A stretch of DNA of 64,000 nucleotides from assembly GCA_032718475.1 (NCBI GenBank), contig JAUCBJ010007900.1, positions 113,353 through 177,352 of the forward strand, given 5' to 3'. The notes under the pieces are model-generated. The model saw only the letters and a list, made by a program, of their open reading frames with translations. It made no database searches and had not been told where the DNA came from. Position numbers and translations under genes: made by a program. Source of the stretch: Nemertoderma westbladi. Taxonomy: Eukaryota; Xenacoelomorpha; Nemertodermatida; Nemertodermatidae. This document shows, one piece after another, positions 1 through 9,387 of the stretch (positions within the stretch are counted from its first letter, which is position 1; each line of letters begins with the position of its first letter).

Positions 1-2
1 TA

Positions 3-1436
3 CACTTAAATTACCTCTTCAACTTGAGTATATCTAGAGGCTTTTTTCCTGACATTCTAAAATGTGCTAAAGTTTTCCCCATATATAAAGGAGGTGACCC
101 CATGGATACATCTAATTATCGCCCAATCAGCGTCCTTCCCGTATTCAGTAAAATACTAGAGAAAATTATGAATTCTCAACTGCAGTCATACCTAGATAAT
201 TTTTTAATTTTTAACAAAAATCAATTTGGTTTTCGTAAAAAAATTACTACCAGCCACGCGATATTAAATATTGTTGAAAGAATACGCGAAGCACTGGACG
301 ATAATTATAATGCGTGTGTAGTGTTCCTAGACCTTAAGAAGGCTTTTGACTGTCTGGACCACGAAATTTTAATAAATAAAATGAGCGGATACGGAATTAG
401 AGGGATACCGCTAAATTTTTTCAGAGATTATCTCCAAAATAGAGTGCAGTCAGTCTCATTGGGGAATACGTTATCTGATCCCTGTCCTATTGTCTGTGGG
501 GTCCCCCAGGGCAGTATTTTGGGTCCGGTTTTGTTTTTAATTTATATAAATGACCTCCCTAATGCGACTAACTTATATACAACATTATTTGCAGATGACA
601 CTAGCCTCTTAAAATTTTCTAAAGATGCTGGTAGTATTTTTGTAAATGGTTTTAACCTTGAACTCGATAAAATTTCAAAATGGCTACAAGATAATAAGCT
701 ATCAATCAACCTAAAAAAAACAGAATATACAATTTACACAAATAGAACAAATCTAGGCCCCGTGCCACATGTAAAATTTAAAGACAACATACTAAAAGAA
801 GTGAAATCTGTCAAATACCTGGGACTAAATATCGATAATAAATTAAAATGGGACACACATATTTCCTTTCTTCTAAAAAAATTGTCTAGGGTATCTGGTA
901 TATTTTATAAATTACGATATATTTTCCCCCTAAATATCCTTCGTACCTTGTATTTCGCTCTTATCCATCCTTATTTAACCTACGCCATCTCAATTTGGGG
1001 AAGCTGTAACGCTACATTGATGAAAAAGGTCAGAGTTAAAATAAATAAAGTTCTTAGGGCGATAACTTTTAGCCATTTCCGTAGTTCTCTGACCTATTAT
1101 AAGCGACTCAATATACTTCCTGTTGAAGAAATCTACAAACTAGAAATATGTAAACTTATGTACGATGTTTTTTATGTAGATAAAAATAAATATTTATCAG
1201 AAGTTGGTATCTTTTCAACGTATTTTAAAAAAGTAAGCTCAATCCACTCACACAACACCCGTGGCTCTAATGCCGGGTGTTTCTTTATCCCATCAACGAG
1301 ACTACTCATAGCGCAGAATTCCCTCAAATATAAGGGTCCCGTTTTATGGAATAAGTTGCCCCAAAACATTAGAGAAGTCAATAATAAAATCATATTCTCA
1401 AAGTATCTGAAAAAGTACCTCCTGGGGGCCCTATAA
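3..1436 (+). CDS. LINE reverse transcriptase, CR1/Jockey group, 5' end outside window
   Basis: The frame is open from the window edge, so the 5' part (endonuclease and early RT blocks) lies to the left; no genuine start is in view. The roughly 477 visible residues show RT blocks in order: NYRPISVLPVFSKILEKI, QFGFRK, FLDLKKAFDCLDHE, CGVPQGSILGPVLFLIYINDLP and the catalytic box FADDTSLL (TTT GCA GAT GAC at 588-599). A thumb and C-terminal region follows, with YLGLNIDNKLKWDTHI, LIHPYLTYAISIWG and a tail around GPVLWNKLPQNIRE. This order is typical of CR1/L2/Jockey-group non-LTR retrotransposons, which copy their RNA at the genomic target. There is no frameshift or internal stop, so the copy may be fairly young. 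The clade is by eye only. A related, badly decayed copy lies at 2590-5502. Confidence 0.9.
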   Translation, partial: HLNYLFNLSISRGFFPDILKCAKVFPIYKGGDPMDTSNYRPISVLPVFSKILEKIMNSQLQSYLDNFLIFNKNQFGFRKKITTSHAILNIVERIREALDDNYNACVVFLDLKKAFDCLDHEILINKMSGYGIRGIPLNFFRDYLQNRVQSVSLGNTLSDPCPIVCGVPQGSILGPVLFLIYINDLPNATNLYTTLFADDTSLLKFSKDAGSIFVNGFNLELDKISKWLQDNKLSINLKKTEYTIYTNRTNLGPVPHVKFKDNILKEVKSVKYLGLNIDNKLKWDTHISFLLKKLSRVSGIFYKLRYIFPLNILRTLYFALIHPYLTYAISIWGSCNATLMKKVRVKINKVLRAITFSHFRSSLTYYKRLNILPVEEIYKLEICKLMYDVFYVDKNKYLSEVGIFSTYFKKVSSIHSHNTRGSNAGCFFIPSTRLLIAQNSLKYKGPVLWNKLPQNIREVNNKIIFSKYLKKYLLGAL

Positions 1437-1448
1437 ATTAAGTACCAA

Positions 1449-1945
1449 GTGGTTCCTACCCATGCGCGGGGTCACGCTTTCCATCCATTTTTGGTTCTTT
1501 TTATTTTCGGTAAATATGGAATATTCATTACCGAATACGCTGTCCCACCCCTCTTTACTTTATCCTATTTCCGGAAATATAATTTTCCGGAAATATTAAT
1601 TGCAGAGCTACTTGGACCTACACGGGCGCGGGGTCACACTTTCCATCTCTTTATAGTTCTTTTTTATATTTTTAATTTTTTTTATTTTCCGGAAATTTAA
1701 ATTACCAAACACGCTGTGCCACACCACTATATTTTATCATATTTTCCGGAAATATAAATTGCAGAGCCACTTGGACCTACCCGGGCGCGGGGTCACGCTT
1801 TCCAACTCTTTTTAGTTCTTTTTTAATTTTTCCTGAAATATAAATTACCGAACACGCTGTCCCAACCCACTTTTTCTTATCTTATTTCCCGGGAATATAA
1901 ATTGCAAGGCAACCTGGACCTTCCCGGGCGCGGGGTCACGCAGTG
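1449..1945 (+). repeat. tandem repeat behind LINE stop, about 4 copies of 140-160 bp
   Basis: Starting about 12 bp after the LINE stop codon, a unit of 140-160 bp recurs near 1456, 1617, 1776 and 1918. Each copy opens with a GC-rich block close to GGGCGCGGGGTCACGCT, continues with TTTCCATC and TTTTTAGTTCTTTT-like sequence, then ACCGAACACGCTGTCCCA and a CCGGAAATATAAATTGCAGAG-like end. It is probably the 3' UTR tail of the LINE. The GC-rich block also occurs in the unrelated-looking 52-bp array behind the second LINE. Confidence 0.8.
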
Positions 1946-2589
1946 CTAGTGTTAGGTAATAATTAAATAATATAACGCCCTCTGTATAGCGCAGCTTTCA
2001 ATAATTTAAATAATGTTAATGTTCAGTATGTTAATATCCACTAGCTAATATGCTAATGTATTATCAAACCTCAACTTATTAATTTAAATTATACAAAATT
2101 TTAGAAATGGCAGGCTACCAACTTCCCCCCCCCCCCCCTTCCCCCAACGTCCCATACCGTCCCATTACTAGTGCAAATGAATAAACATATCAGAAAACTC
2201 TAAATTATGAGTACACAATCTTTTGTCACAATTGTGACATCACCCCCCCCCCCCCTCCCTCCCCCACCTCCGGTAGTTAGCGTCTACTAGCTTTGCTATT
2301 AGCTAGCTTACCGTTTCCTCATTCTTACCTATTCCACCCTAACACTCGATCCCTATTCTCAATATTTTACTGAATAAATGAATTGGTGTTGGGTGTTATT
2401 TTGGATAATTTGCTATATTTAAAACAAGGAATTAAATAAATATTATTGATTATTATTATTATTACAGTAACTCATTCGTATTGGCTGAAACATATCCAAT
2501 AGAAATACAATATATCTTACTGCAATTATGCGACACTTCGACTAATGACAAATTCCCTATACAATAGGGAATTTTAGGTCGATATACTA
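1946..2589. other. intergenic, no gene seen; two poly-C tracts
   Basis: AT-rich sequence without a convincing ORF. It contains cytosine homopolymer tracts near 2127-2151 and 2243-2270, which are probably length-unstable. Nothing else is supported. Confidence 0.6.
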
Positions 2590-2789
2590 TATCCCTTTCT
2601 CATAATCTCTGTAAATTAGTTAACATATCTACAGACTGTTTAAAAATAGCTAGGGTAGTTCCTGTTTATAAAGGTGGCAGCCCTTTGGACACAAACAACT
2701 ACATATAGGCTTTGCTTTATTGGCTGTTTTTAGTAAGGATTTTCGAACGTGTCATTTATAGGCTACTCAAATTATAGGATACATTGAAC
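2590..2789 (+). pseudogene. decayed CR1/Jockey-group LINE RT, left part
   Basis: Conceptual translation gives block-0/1 RT sequence (LKIARVVPVYKGGSPLDTNNY), then a stop, a lost segment and a frameshift before the region equivalent to FSKI.E.... The same RT resumes at 4270 after a 1.48-kb insertion. It is related to the element at 3-1436. The copy is non-functional because of stops, deletions and the insertion. It begins without a recognisable 5' end, as expected of a 5'-truncated LINE. Confidence 0.75.
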
Positions 2790-4269
2790 CAGGGGCGGAT
2801 CCAGAGGTCACCGAGCCGGGGGGGCATAAATCAGGGGCGAGCAAAATTCCAAAAATATGCTCCATAAGTTGACTTGTCCGGTGGAGAGGGGGGGGGGTGG
2901 TGGGGGGGGGGGGGGGAGACTGAACGCAATAAAAAAATACCCATTGTGTATCAAGTACGACTAACTTCTCGGATAGGACAAAGTTTTGACTAGCCCAATA
3001 CTGCAATATCTGGATGAAGAAGCGTCGGAATGATGAAGCCCTTTCTCTTACCAAGGGTGGCGCTGGGTGAGGTGGTCGATACTGAATATCTTCCATGATT
3101 GTGTTCAGATTAGAATTAATACCTTCATTTCCACATCTTCAACAATATCTATTTCAGATGCAGGTGAAAAGAAATCAGTTACTTTCCTCTTTTTCGCTGG
3201 ATTTGATGGATCCATAACACAGTAACAGCCGTGCCGTACCACAGCATGCAATGCAGATATGTGCAATAAAACTTTTAGACTACTATTGTAATTTTAAAAA
3301 ATGTTTGAATAAATATTTGAACGCAAACTGTAGTTTATAATTTACACACACAATTGGGAATACTACAGTACTATTCTGTAGTAATGATACAGCACCCTTG
3401 CATAATATTATATTGGCCTAAATTTATATTAGAGCTGTATAGCACCATTTGATGTTAAGTTCCTTGACCTGTTGACCAATCATCTTCGAGCTATCTTCTG
3501 ATTACTCATGGCATTAAACCTGTCTGACTGCAGTACACATTACTACCTGCATAGTTCCTTGTGACCAGGCCAGCCCAGTGCCAGGAGGCCACGGCCTCCT
3601 GTGTGTGGGTTAGTTGGCTGTCTAATTTCTTGGGAAGACTTTAGTAAATTTCGGGGAATTCCATTCCACAGCAGATAATTGGTTTTACATGCTGGGGCGG
3701 CCTAAGCTAAGAGCCATTACACATGCTATTGTATACCTTTACTTTGTTAGTGGTCTGTCGCTGTCGGAATACAAGGCACCCCAAGCTAATATACAGCAAA
3801 TAGCACAGAGCCCACTGACTCCTGTACTCCCTATGACATAATTAGTTGTGACTCGAATCAATTACTTCTCCTTACAAGAGAGCAATGTATTTCCCATTTG
3901 TGGCCAGCCAGAAGGCCACAACTGATATAATACTGCCAAGGGATATTTTCATATTACCCCCCACCCCCCCCCCCCCCCCATCCCCAAGGATCTTGGCCCT
4001 AGCTCTTAGCCAGCCAGGTTACAATGCGAAGCTTTCAGTTTAGAAAAATGCCTTTGTTTCAGAAAATTTGGAATGTGGATCTTTAATATTTTTATTATTT
4101 ATTTTTTCACTTCAAATGGAAGGGGTTTTTCAGTATGCTTTCTCATTTTCCTAGGGGGTGGCTATAGCCACATGGCCACCACCCTCGGTACGCTAGTGCT
4201 TACAGTCATAGTTCAAAAATTGCCGGGGGGGCATGTGCCCCCCCGTGCCCCCCTCTGGATCCGCCCCTG
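2790..4269. mobile_element. non-autonomous hAT-like DNA transposon inside the LINE
   Basis: The ends are inverted: CAGGGGCGGATCCAGAG at 2790-2806 and its reverse complement CTCTGGATCCGCCCCTG at 4253-4269, followed inward by G/C homopolymer stretches. The flanking pentamer TGAAC occurs on both sides (2785-2789 and 4270-4274), and removing the element brings the interrupted RT reading back together. CAGGGGCGGATCC-type termini are common in hAT-related elements of aquatic animals; that is from general knowledge. Interior poly-G runs lie near 2887-2920 and a poly-C run near 3958-3980. No complete transposase is present, only the N-terminal remnant at 3105-3215, so the element depended on a partner. 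Confidence 0.85.
3105..3215 (-). pseudogene. remnant of hAT-type transposase N-terminus
   Basis: On the minus strand an ATG at 3215 opens a 36-residue frame with MDPSNPAKKRKVTDFF, then SPASEIDIVEDVE. A basic KKRK stretch followed by an xDFF or SFF motif is typical of the N-termini of hAT-like (TTF/BED zinc-finger class) transposases. The frame stops at 3105. A nearby minus frame (about 3096 downward) has a GTAAGA donor-like site and may be what remains of the next coding part. The match is short and by eye only. Confidence 0.4.
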
Positions 4270-5502
4270 TGAACGATATAATATTCCCACCAATCAACAA
4301 TATGGATTCCGGGAAAATCGTACTACTCTAGCCTCGGGTTCCTCTGCATGTGTAGTATACATAGACATGAAGAAAGCATTCGACACGTTAGACCAACAAG
4401 TGTTTATTAAAAAATTAAGTTGTTACGGTATGAGCGGGCTTCCACTTAATCTTGTAACTAACTATCTCCACAATCGTAAACAATTCGTTACTATAGGAAA
4501 CCAAAAATCAAGTAGCATGGATATCACCTGCGGTATCCCCCAGGGTAGTCTATTAGGCCCGCTGCTATTTCAATTATATATTAATGACCTACCTAGTGCA
4601 GTATATGTATTTACCACCTTATTTGCCGACGATACGTCCTTGTTACACAGTTCTAAAAATATTCATATTCTTTTAACCACAATTAATTTAAATCTAAGTA
4701 ATTTAAGCGATTGGCTTATTGATAACAGATTGTCCTTGAATATAACAAAAACTGAATGTTGTATATTTACTAATAATAAATCTGTAGAAAATGATATAAT
4801 TCCTTACCTAAAGTCAAAATTAGAGATACACAAATTAAATTAGTTAACACTGCGAAATACCTGGGAATTTATATTGATAATAAATTAAATTGGAAGTCCC
4901 ATACAAATATCATATTAAAGAAAATCTCTAAAACCTCAGGCATATTATATAAAATTAGGCAGATTTTTCCCCTCCATATCCTACGTATCATTTACTTTGC
5001 TTTAATACACCCATATTTACAGTACGGTTTGATATTATGGGGGAAATAATCGAGCTCAGTTATAAAACCACTAAAGGTCAAAGTAAATAAATTATGAGAA
5101 CCATTACGTTCAGTAACTATCGGGCCTCGGCTGGACCTACTTATAAACACTTAAAAATTCTCCCCATCGATAAACTATACACTCTTGAAGTAGCAAAACT
5201 AATGTACGCCATGCACATTGGTGATCGAACACAAGTTCATCTTTTCCTCTCAAAGATCTACAGTATTTAAAAGTCCCACATATATTCAGACTCATCGTAC
5301 ACGTTCTGCTACCTCAGGTGGATTCTTTATTCTTCGTTACAATCTAATTGTAGGACAAAATTCAATATCATATCAAGGCCCGATAGTCTGGAATTCCATA
5401 AGCCAGGATATTCGTAAGCTGCCCAATAAAAAACTATTCATAAAAGCACTAAAAAAGCAGTTTATCAGGAGGTATGTTAAAAATTCACTAGGATATTATT
5501 AA
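4270..5502 (+). pseudogene. decayed CR1/Jockey-group LINE RT, right part
   Basis: This continues the LINE interrupted at 2789. Readable blocks are NQQYGFRENRTT, CVVYIDMKKAFDTLDQ, CGIPQGSLLGPLLFQLYINDLP, the intact catalytic box FADDTSLL (4622-4633), YLGIYIDNKLNWKSH in another frame, LIHPYLQYGLILWG, and a C-terminal stretch at 5218-5502 with GQNSISYQGPIVWNSISQDIRK. The segment between RTT and CVVYID is deleted, and several frameshifts and stops (near 4843, 5046, 5095) break the protein. Its tail matches that of the element at 3-1436, so the two are relatives. The 52-bp repeat array begins about 65 bp after its stop. Confidence 0.85.
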
Positions 5503-5567
5503 TGTTGATGTTATGTTAACATTAACATTAATACTGATTGGATTTTTTTTTATTAATGTTAAAATTG

Positions 5568-5718
5568 TTGATAGGGTCACGCTGAGTTCCAATGGGGTTC
5601 TGCTTGAGTCCCAATGGGGTTCTCGGATTTGATTGAGTCCCATAGGGGTTCTGCCTTGTTTTACATCCAGGGCGCGGGGACACGCTGAGTCCCATATGGG
5701 TTCTGCCTTGTTCTACAG
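5568..5718 (+). repeat. 52-bp tandem array, left fragment
   Basis: About three degenerate copies of the unit GAGTCCCATAGGGGTTCTG...CCTTGTTTTACATC...GGGCGCGGGG. The array continues at 7655, so the intervening LINE was inserted into it. The first copies sit just downstream of the decayed LINE's stop codon at 5502. Confidence 0.85.
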
Positions 5719-7603
5719 GGTATTGCCTGATAACTTTATAGAAGTAAAAGTGTCTGAGTCTGTACTCCCAGATATTCCCATTGGCAATATCTCCTTTGAA
5801 TGGGAGAATCTTTTAGGCTCGTTAAGCCAAGGAATGCCTGTTCACCGCCATGGGTGATCTTCCACAGGAAACCCTTCCACTCTGTTTCCCAAGTTGCCTT
5901 GGTTCCCATTTATCGACCACTGAAGGATGAAAGCCGGGGTTGGGCTAGGCTGCAGCATTTAAAGCACTGTGCCCAAACAGTGCTGCCCCATCTAGGGATC
6001 GAACCCGGGCTCCCTAATCGGAAGCACAGTAATGTCACCACTAGACCAGGCGGCTGCGATATCTCCTTTGCAGACGTGAAGGCTGCTGCAAAGAGCATTA
6101 AGACCAATCGTGCCAGTGGAGTAAATGGTGTTCCCCCTGAGGTCTTTAAAATACCTGAGTGTTTAAAGCTCATCTATCCCATCATAGTAGACATGTACCG
6201 AACAACAAGAGTCCCACAAGAAATGAAAACAAATGAGTTGGTGCCAGTTCCCAAGAAGGGCAACCTAACACTCTATGGTTCTTTTCGGAGAATCTCATTG
6301 ATCTCGATTGCTGCAAAGCTATACAATAGGATTCTATTAAATCGCATCAGGGATCCCATTGAGAGACTGCTCCGTGGAAATCAGAATGGGTTCCGTAAAG
6401 GTCGTGGGACCATGGAGCCCATTTTGGCACTTAGAAGGATAATTGAAGAATTATCAAAAAAGAAAGACAGGCATCTGGCTGTTATCTTTGTTGACTTCTT
6501 CAAGGCCTTTGATTCAGTCTCTCGCTCACGTATGTTCAGCATACTTTCATTATATGGGATTCCTGATGAAATTAGTGCAGCAATCAGATCAGTATACGAT
6601 GGTTCGACAACATTTGTGTATACTGTTGACGGTGACACAGAACCATTTGAAGTGTTATGGGGCGTCCTCCAAGGAGACACACTTGCACCATTCGTGTTCA
6701 TTATTGTGGTTGACTATGTTCTACGCATGTCCTTAGATTATCATAATGATGATGGGGTAATGATAACTCCACCTACTGGCTCCAGAAGTCGAGGAAATCC
6801 TGCCAAGTACCTAACTGATCTAGACTTTGCTGATGACTTAGGAGTACTCTCAGAATCATTAGAGGGAGCCCAACGGCTCCTCAGCTCATTAGAACATGCT
6901 GCTTCTAGTGTTGGTCTTTTTATTAACTCCAGAAAGAAACAAATTTTGACAGTTAACTTTGAAAGTCCTCAGCAAGTCTCTGATCGGATGAGCATAAGCT
7001 CAAAGGATGGTATGCTTGAGCATGTGGACGACTTCTGTTACCTGGGATCATGGATCCGGAAGTCAGGTGAGGACCTTCGAATACGTAAGGGAAAGGCATG
7101 GGCAGCCTTGAATAGGCTTTCCAGGATTTGGAAGTCACCGAGAATTAATCGGAAACTTAAGGTCCGATTATTTAGAGCAGCAGTAGTTCCAGTACTCCTC
7201 TACGGGAGTCCATGCTGGGCTCTAACTGCTGAGGACACCAAATCTCTGGATGGCACATTCACAAGAATGCTACGCCGGTTCATTGTGTCAAGTACAATGC
7301 ACACATCTCCAACCAGACACTATATAACATTGGAGGTGTCTCATTGGTTCCCCCAAGCTTGACACTAGAACAAAATCGCCTCCGTTTTGCCGGACATTGC
7401 TTTCGCCGTGAGGACCAGCCAGTGCATAATCTTGTACTTTGGCAGCCTCATGGAGTGAATAAGCATGGTTGACAGCCCATGACTTTCTTGAGACGCATCT
7501 TAAAGGACACTGGCCTTGAAGATGCGGATGATCTAGCAAATGTCATGGGTGGTAGGGAGTTGTGGCGGTGCAATTTTGTTGACAAGCTGGCACAGCATTC
7601 TTA
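5719..7603 (+). pseudogene. RTE-like reverse transcriptase, SINE-interrupted and frameshifted
   Basis: Reading starts near VLPDNFIEVKVSE, is broken by the SINE at 5799-6058, and resumes with ADVKAAAKSIKTNRASGVNG. RT blocks follow: ISLISIAAKLYNRILLNRI, GNQNGFRKGRGTMEPILAL, FVDFFKAFDSVSRSRM, GVLQGDTLAPFVFIIVVDYV and the catalytic LDFADDLGVLS (GAC TTT GCT GAT GAC at 6823-6837). DFCYLGSWIRKSGEDLR and WKSPRINRKLKVRLFRAAV come next. One G is missing near 7277 compared with copy B, shifting the frame, and GGA has become the stop TGA at 7470-7472. Copy B keeps the same C-terminus open, which shows what was lost. The clade (RTE-like) is inferred from block wording only. Confidence 0.85.
5799..6058 (-). 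mobile_element. tRNA-derived SINE inserted in LINE copy A
   Basis: On the minus strand the 5' head shows both RNA polymerase III promoter boxes: an A box TGGTCTAGTGG (plus 6038-6048) and a B box GGTTCGATCCC (plus 5995-6005), spaced as in a tRNA. About 190 bp of non-tRNA body follows. The 12-bp direct repeat ATATCTCCTTTG flanks it exactly (5787-5798 and 6059-6070). The LINE reading frame resumes across the site when the insert and one repeat copy are ignored. The perfect duplication suggests a fairly recent insertion. SINEs move using LINE machinery; which LINE served this one is not visible. Confidence 0.9.
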
Positions 7604-7654
7604 AAAATGCAGCTGCAATGCAGCATGCCGATCCTAGTAGTAGTAGTAGTAGTA

Positions 7655-8497
7655 GAGTCCCATAGGGGTTCTGCCTTGTTTTACATCCCGGGCGCGGCGT
7701 CACGCTGAGTCCCATAGGGGTTCTGCCTTGTTTTACATCCTGGGCTAGGCGTCACACTGAGTCCCATAGGGGTTCTGCCTTGTTTTACATCCCGGGCGCG
7801 GGGACACACTGAGTCCTATAGGGGTTCTGCCTTGTTTTACATCCCGGGCTAGGGATCACACTGAGTCCCATAGGGGTTCTGCCTTGTTTTACATCCCGTG
7901 CGTGGGGTCACACTGAGTCCCATAGGGGTTCTGCCTTGTTTTACATCAAGGGCGCGGGGACACACTGAGTCCTATAGGGGTTCTGCCTTGTTTTACATCC
8001 CGTGCGTGGGGTCACACTGAGTCCCATAGGGGTTCTGCCTTGTTTTACATCCCGGGCGCGGGGACACGCTGAGTCCCATAGGGGTTCTGCCTTGTTTTAC
8101 ATCCTGGGCTAGGCGTCACACTGAGTCCCATAGGGGTTCTGCCTTGTTTTACATCCCGGGCGCGGGGACACACTGAGTCCTATAGGGGTTCTGCCTTGTT
8201 TTACATCCCGGGCGTAGGGGTCACACTGAGTCCCATAGGGGTTCTGCCTTGTTTTACATCCCGGGCGCGGGGACACACTGAGTCCTATAGGGGTTCTGCC
8301 TTGTTTTACATCCCGGGCGCGGGGACACACTGAGTCCTATAGGGGTTCTGCCTTGTTTTACATCCCGGGCTAGGGATCACACTGAGTCCCATAGGGGTTC
8401 TGCCTTGTTTTACATCCCGTGCGCGGGGTCACAGCTGAGTCCCATAGGGGTTCTGCCTTGTTTTACATCCCGGGCGCGGGGTTAAGCTGAGTCCAAA
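7655..8497 (+). repeat. 52-bp tandem array, about 16 copies
   Basis: The exact period is 52 bp (unit starts at 7655, 7707, 7759, 7811 and onward). The unit opens GAGTCCCATAGGGGTTCTG, continues CCTTGTTTTACATCCC, and ends in one of two variants: GGGCGCGGGGACACACT or GGGCTAGG.(G/A)TCACACT. The variants alternate irregularly, pointing to unequal exchange of two-unit blocks. The array is the right half of the one interrupted by LINE copy A. Confidence 0.95.
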
Positions 8498-9291
8498 ATA
8501 GGATCTGTTTTTAAAAAATACCAGATAAAAATATTCCACATAAAATTATTTAAAATAATCATTCTCTCAACTTTAACCATCATCACTTGGATCATATCTG
8601 TGACGCTCAATTAATAACTTTCTATATAATCAAAATTAGTCTATCCCTCTTTAACTTGAAAGCAGTTAATATTTATCACTAGAGTTCTAATTATTCCTCC
8701 GCATGTTATACAGAAAATACTACTTTATATAATGTAAATGCGTTTTTATTAATATTCATATTACAGTACCATGTTACATTGCGTTATTTTATATGCGCAA
8801 GTATATGCGCATGGTGACTGCGATCCACTAGCTAGGGTAGCTTTCGAGTTGTTCTACACGCTACACGCGGTCTCCAGTCCTCAGAGAACAGTATATATTA
8901 TTCAAAATTACTTTGTTCTTAATTATTTATCTTTGTAATATTAGGTCAATATATTTAAAGTGCAATAATTTAATTGTTATAGATGAGGAAAATAGAAATT
9001 ATTATAAGTTATCAGTTATCCTCGCCGCACATTATCTGCGGCGAGGTGAGGTGACCAGCACCCCTAACTGCCTAATTAAAAATAGTAAAAACCATTTTTA
9101 AATCAAAAATATTTATTTGTACTTCAAGAGGTTGCAGGTCAGCATCAGCAGGTGCAGCTTCAAGAAACCTAACTCTCAATGTAACTAACTGCTTTGGCCT
9201 AACACACAGCGCGAAAAAAGGCGGCAGGTGAAATATCGGTGGATCCGTTCAAATTAATCAATACTTCCTACAGTAGCAGGAAGGGTTAGGA
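8498..9291. other. intergenic, no gene seen; strong hairpin at 9021-9045
   Basis: AT-rich, with no convincing coding frame. A perfect 9-bp inverted repeat CTCGCCGCA (9021-9029) and TGCGGCGAG (9037-9045) with a 7-base loop stands out against the AT-rich surroundings. Confidence 0.6.
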
Positions 9292-9387
9292 AGCGACAGT
9301 CAGACAGTAGGCCTACATCTCAGAGCGACAGTCAGACAGTAGGCCTACATCTCAGAGCGACAGTCAGACAGTAGGCCTACATCTCAG
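9292..9387 (+). repeat. 32-bp unit, three perfect tandem copies
   Basis: Units begin at 9292, 9324 and 9356. Each contains AGCGACAGTCAGACAGTAGG followed by CCTACATCTCAG. The copies are identical, so the triplication is recent. Confidence 0.95.

Larger units (their letters stand above)
5719..7654 (+). mobile_element. RTE-like LINE copy A, 5'-truncated, with (TAG)n tail
   Basis: A second, different LINE family. It carries an RT frame and ends with the conserved 3' sequence GCAGCTGCAATGCAGCATG followed by a (TAG)n run at 7635-7654. The same 3' end and triplet tail recur on the minus strand at 52525 and 55182, so the tail is a family feature. It is embedded in the 52-bp array. I could not find a clear target-site duplication; about 20 bp of one array unit appears missing at the junction. 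A SINE interrupts it at 5799-6058. Confidence 0.9.

Noticed and set aside
1449-1700. 83-codon ORF after the LINE
   Set aside because: It runs across the tandem 3' repeats of the element, with no protein-like composition.
2767-3096. 109-codon minus ORF in the DNA transposon
   Set aside because: Mostly translation of the G/C homopolymer tract and terminal repeat; only the N-terminal remnant upstream has transposase-like wording.
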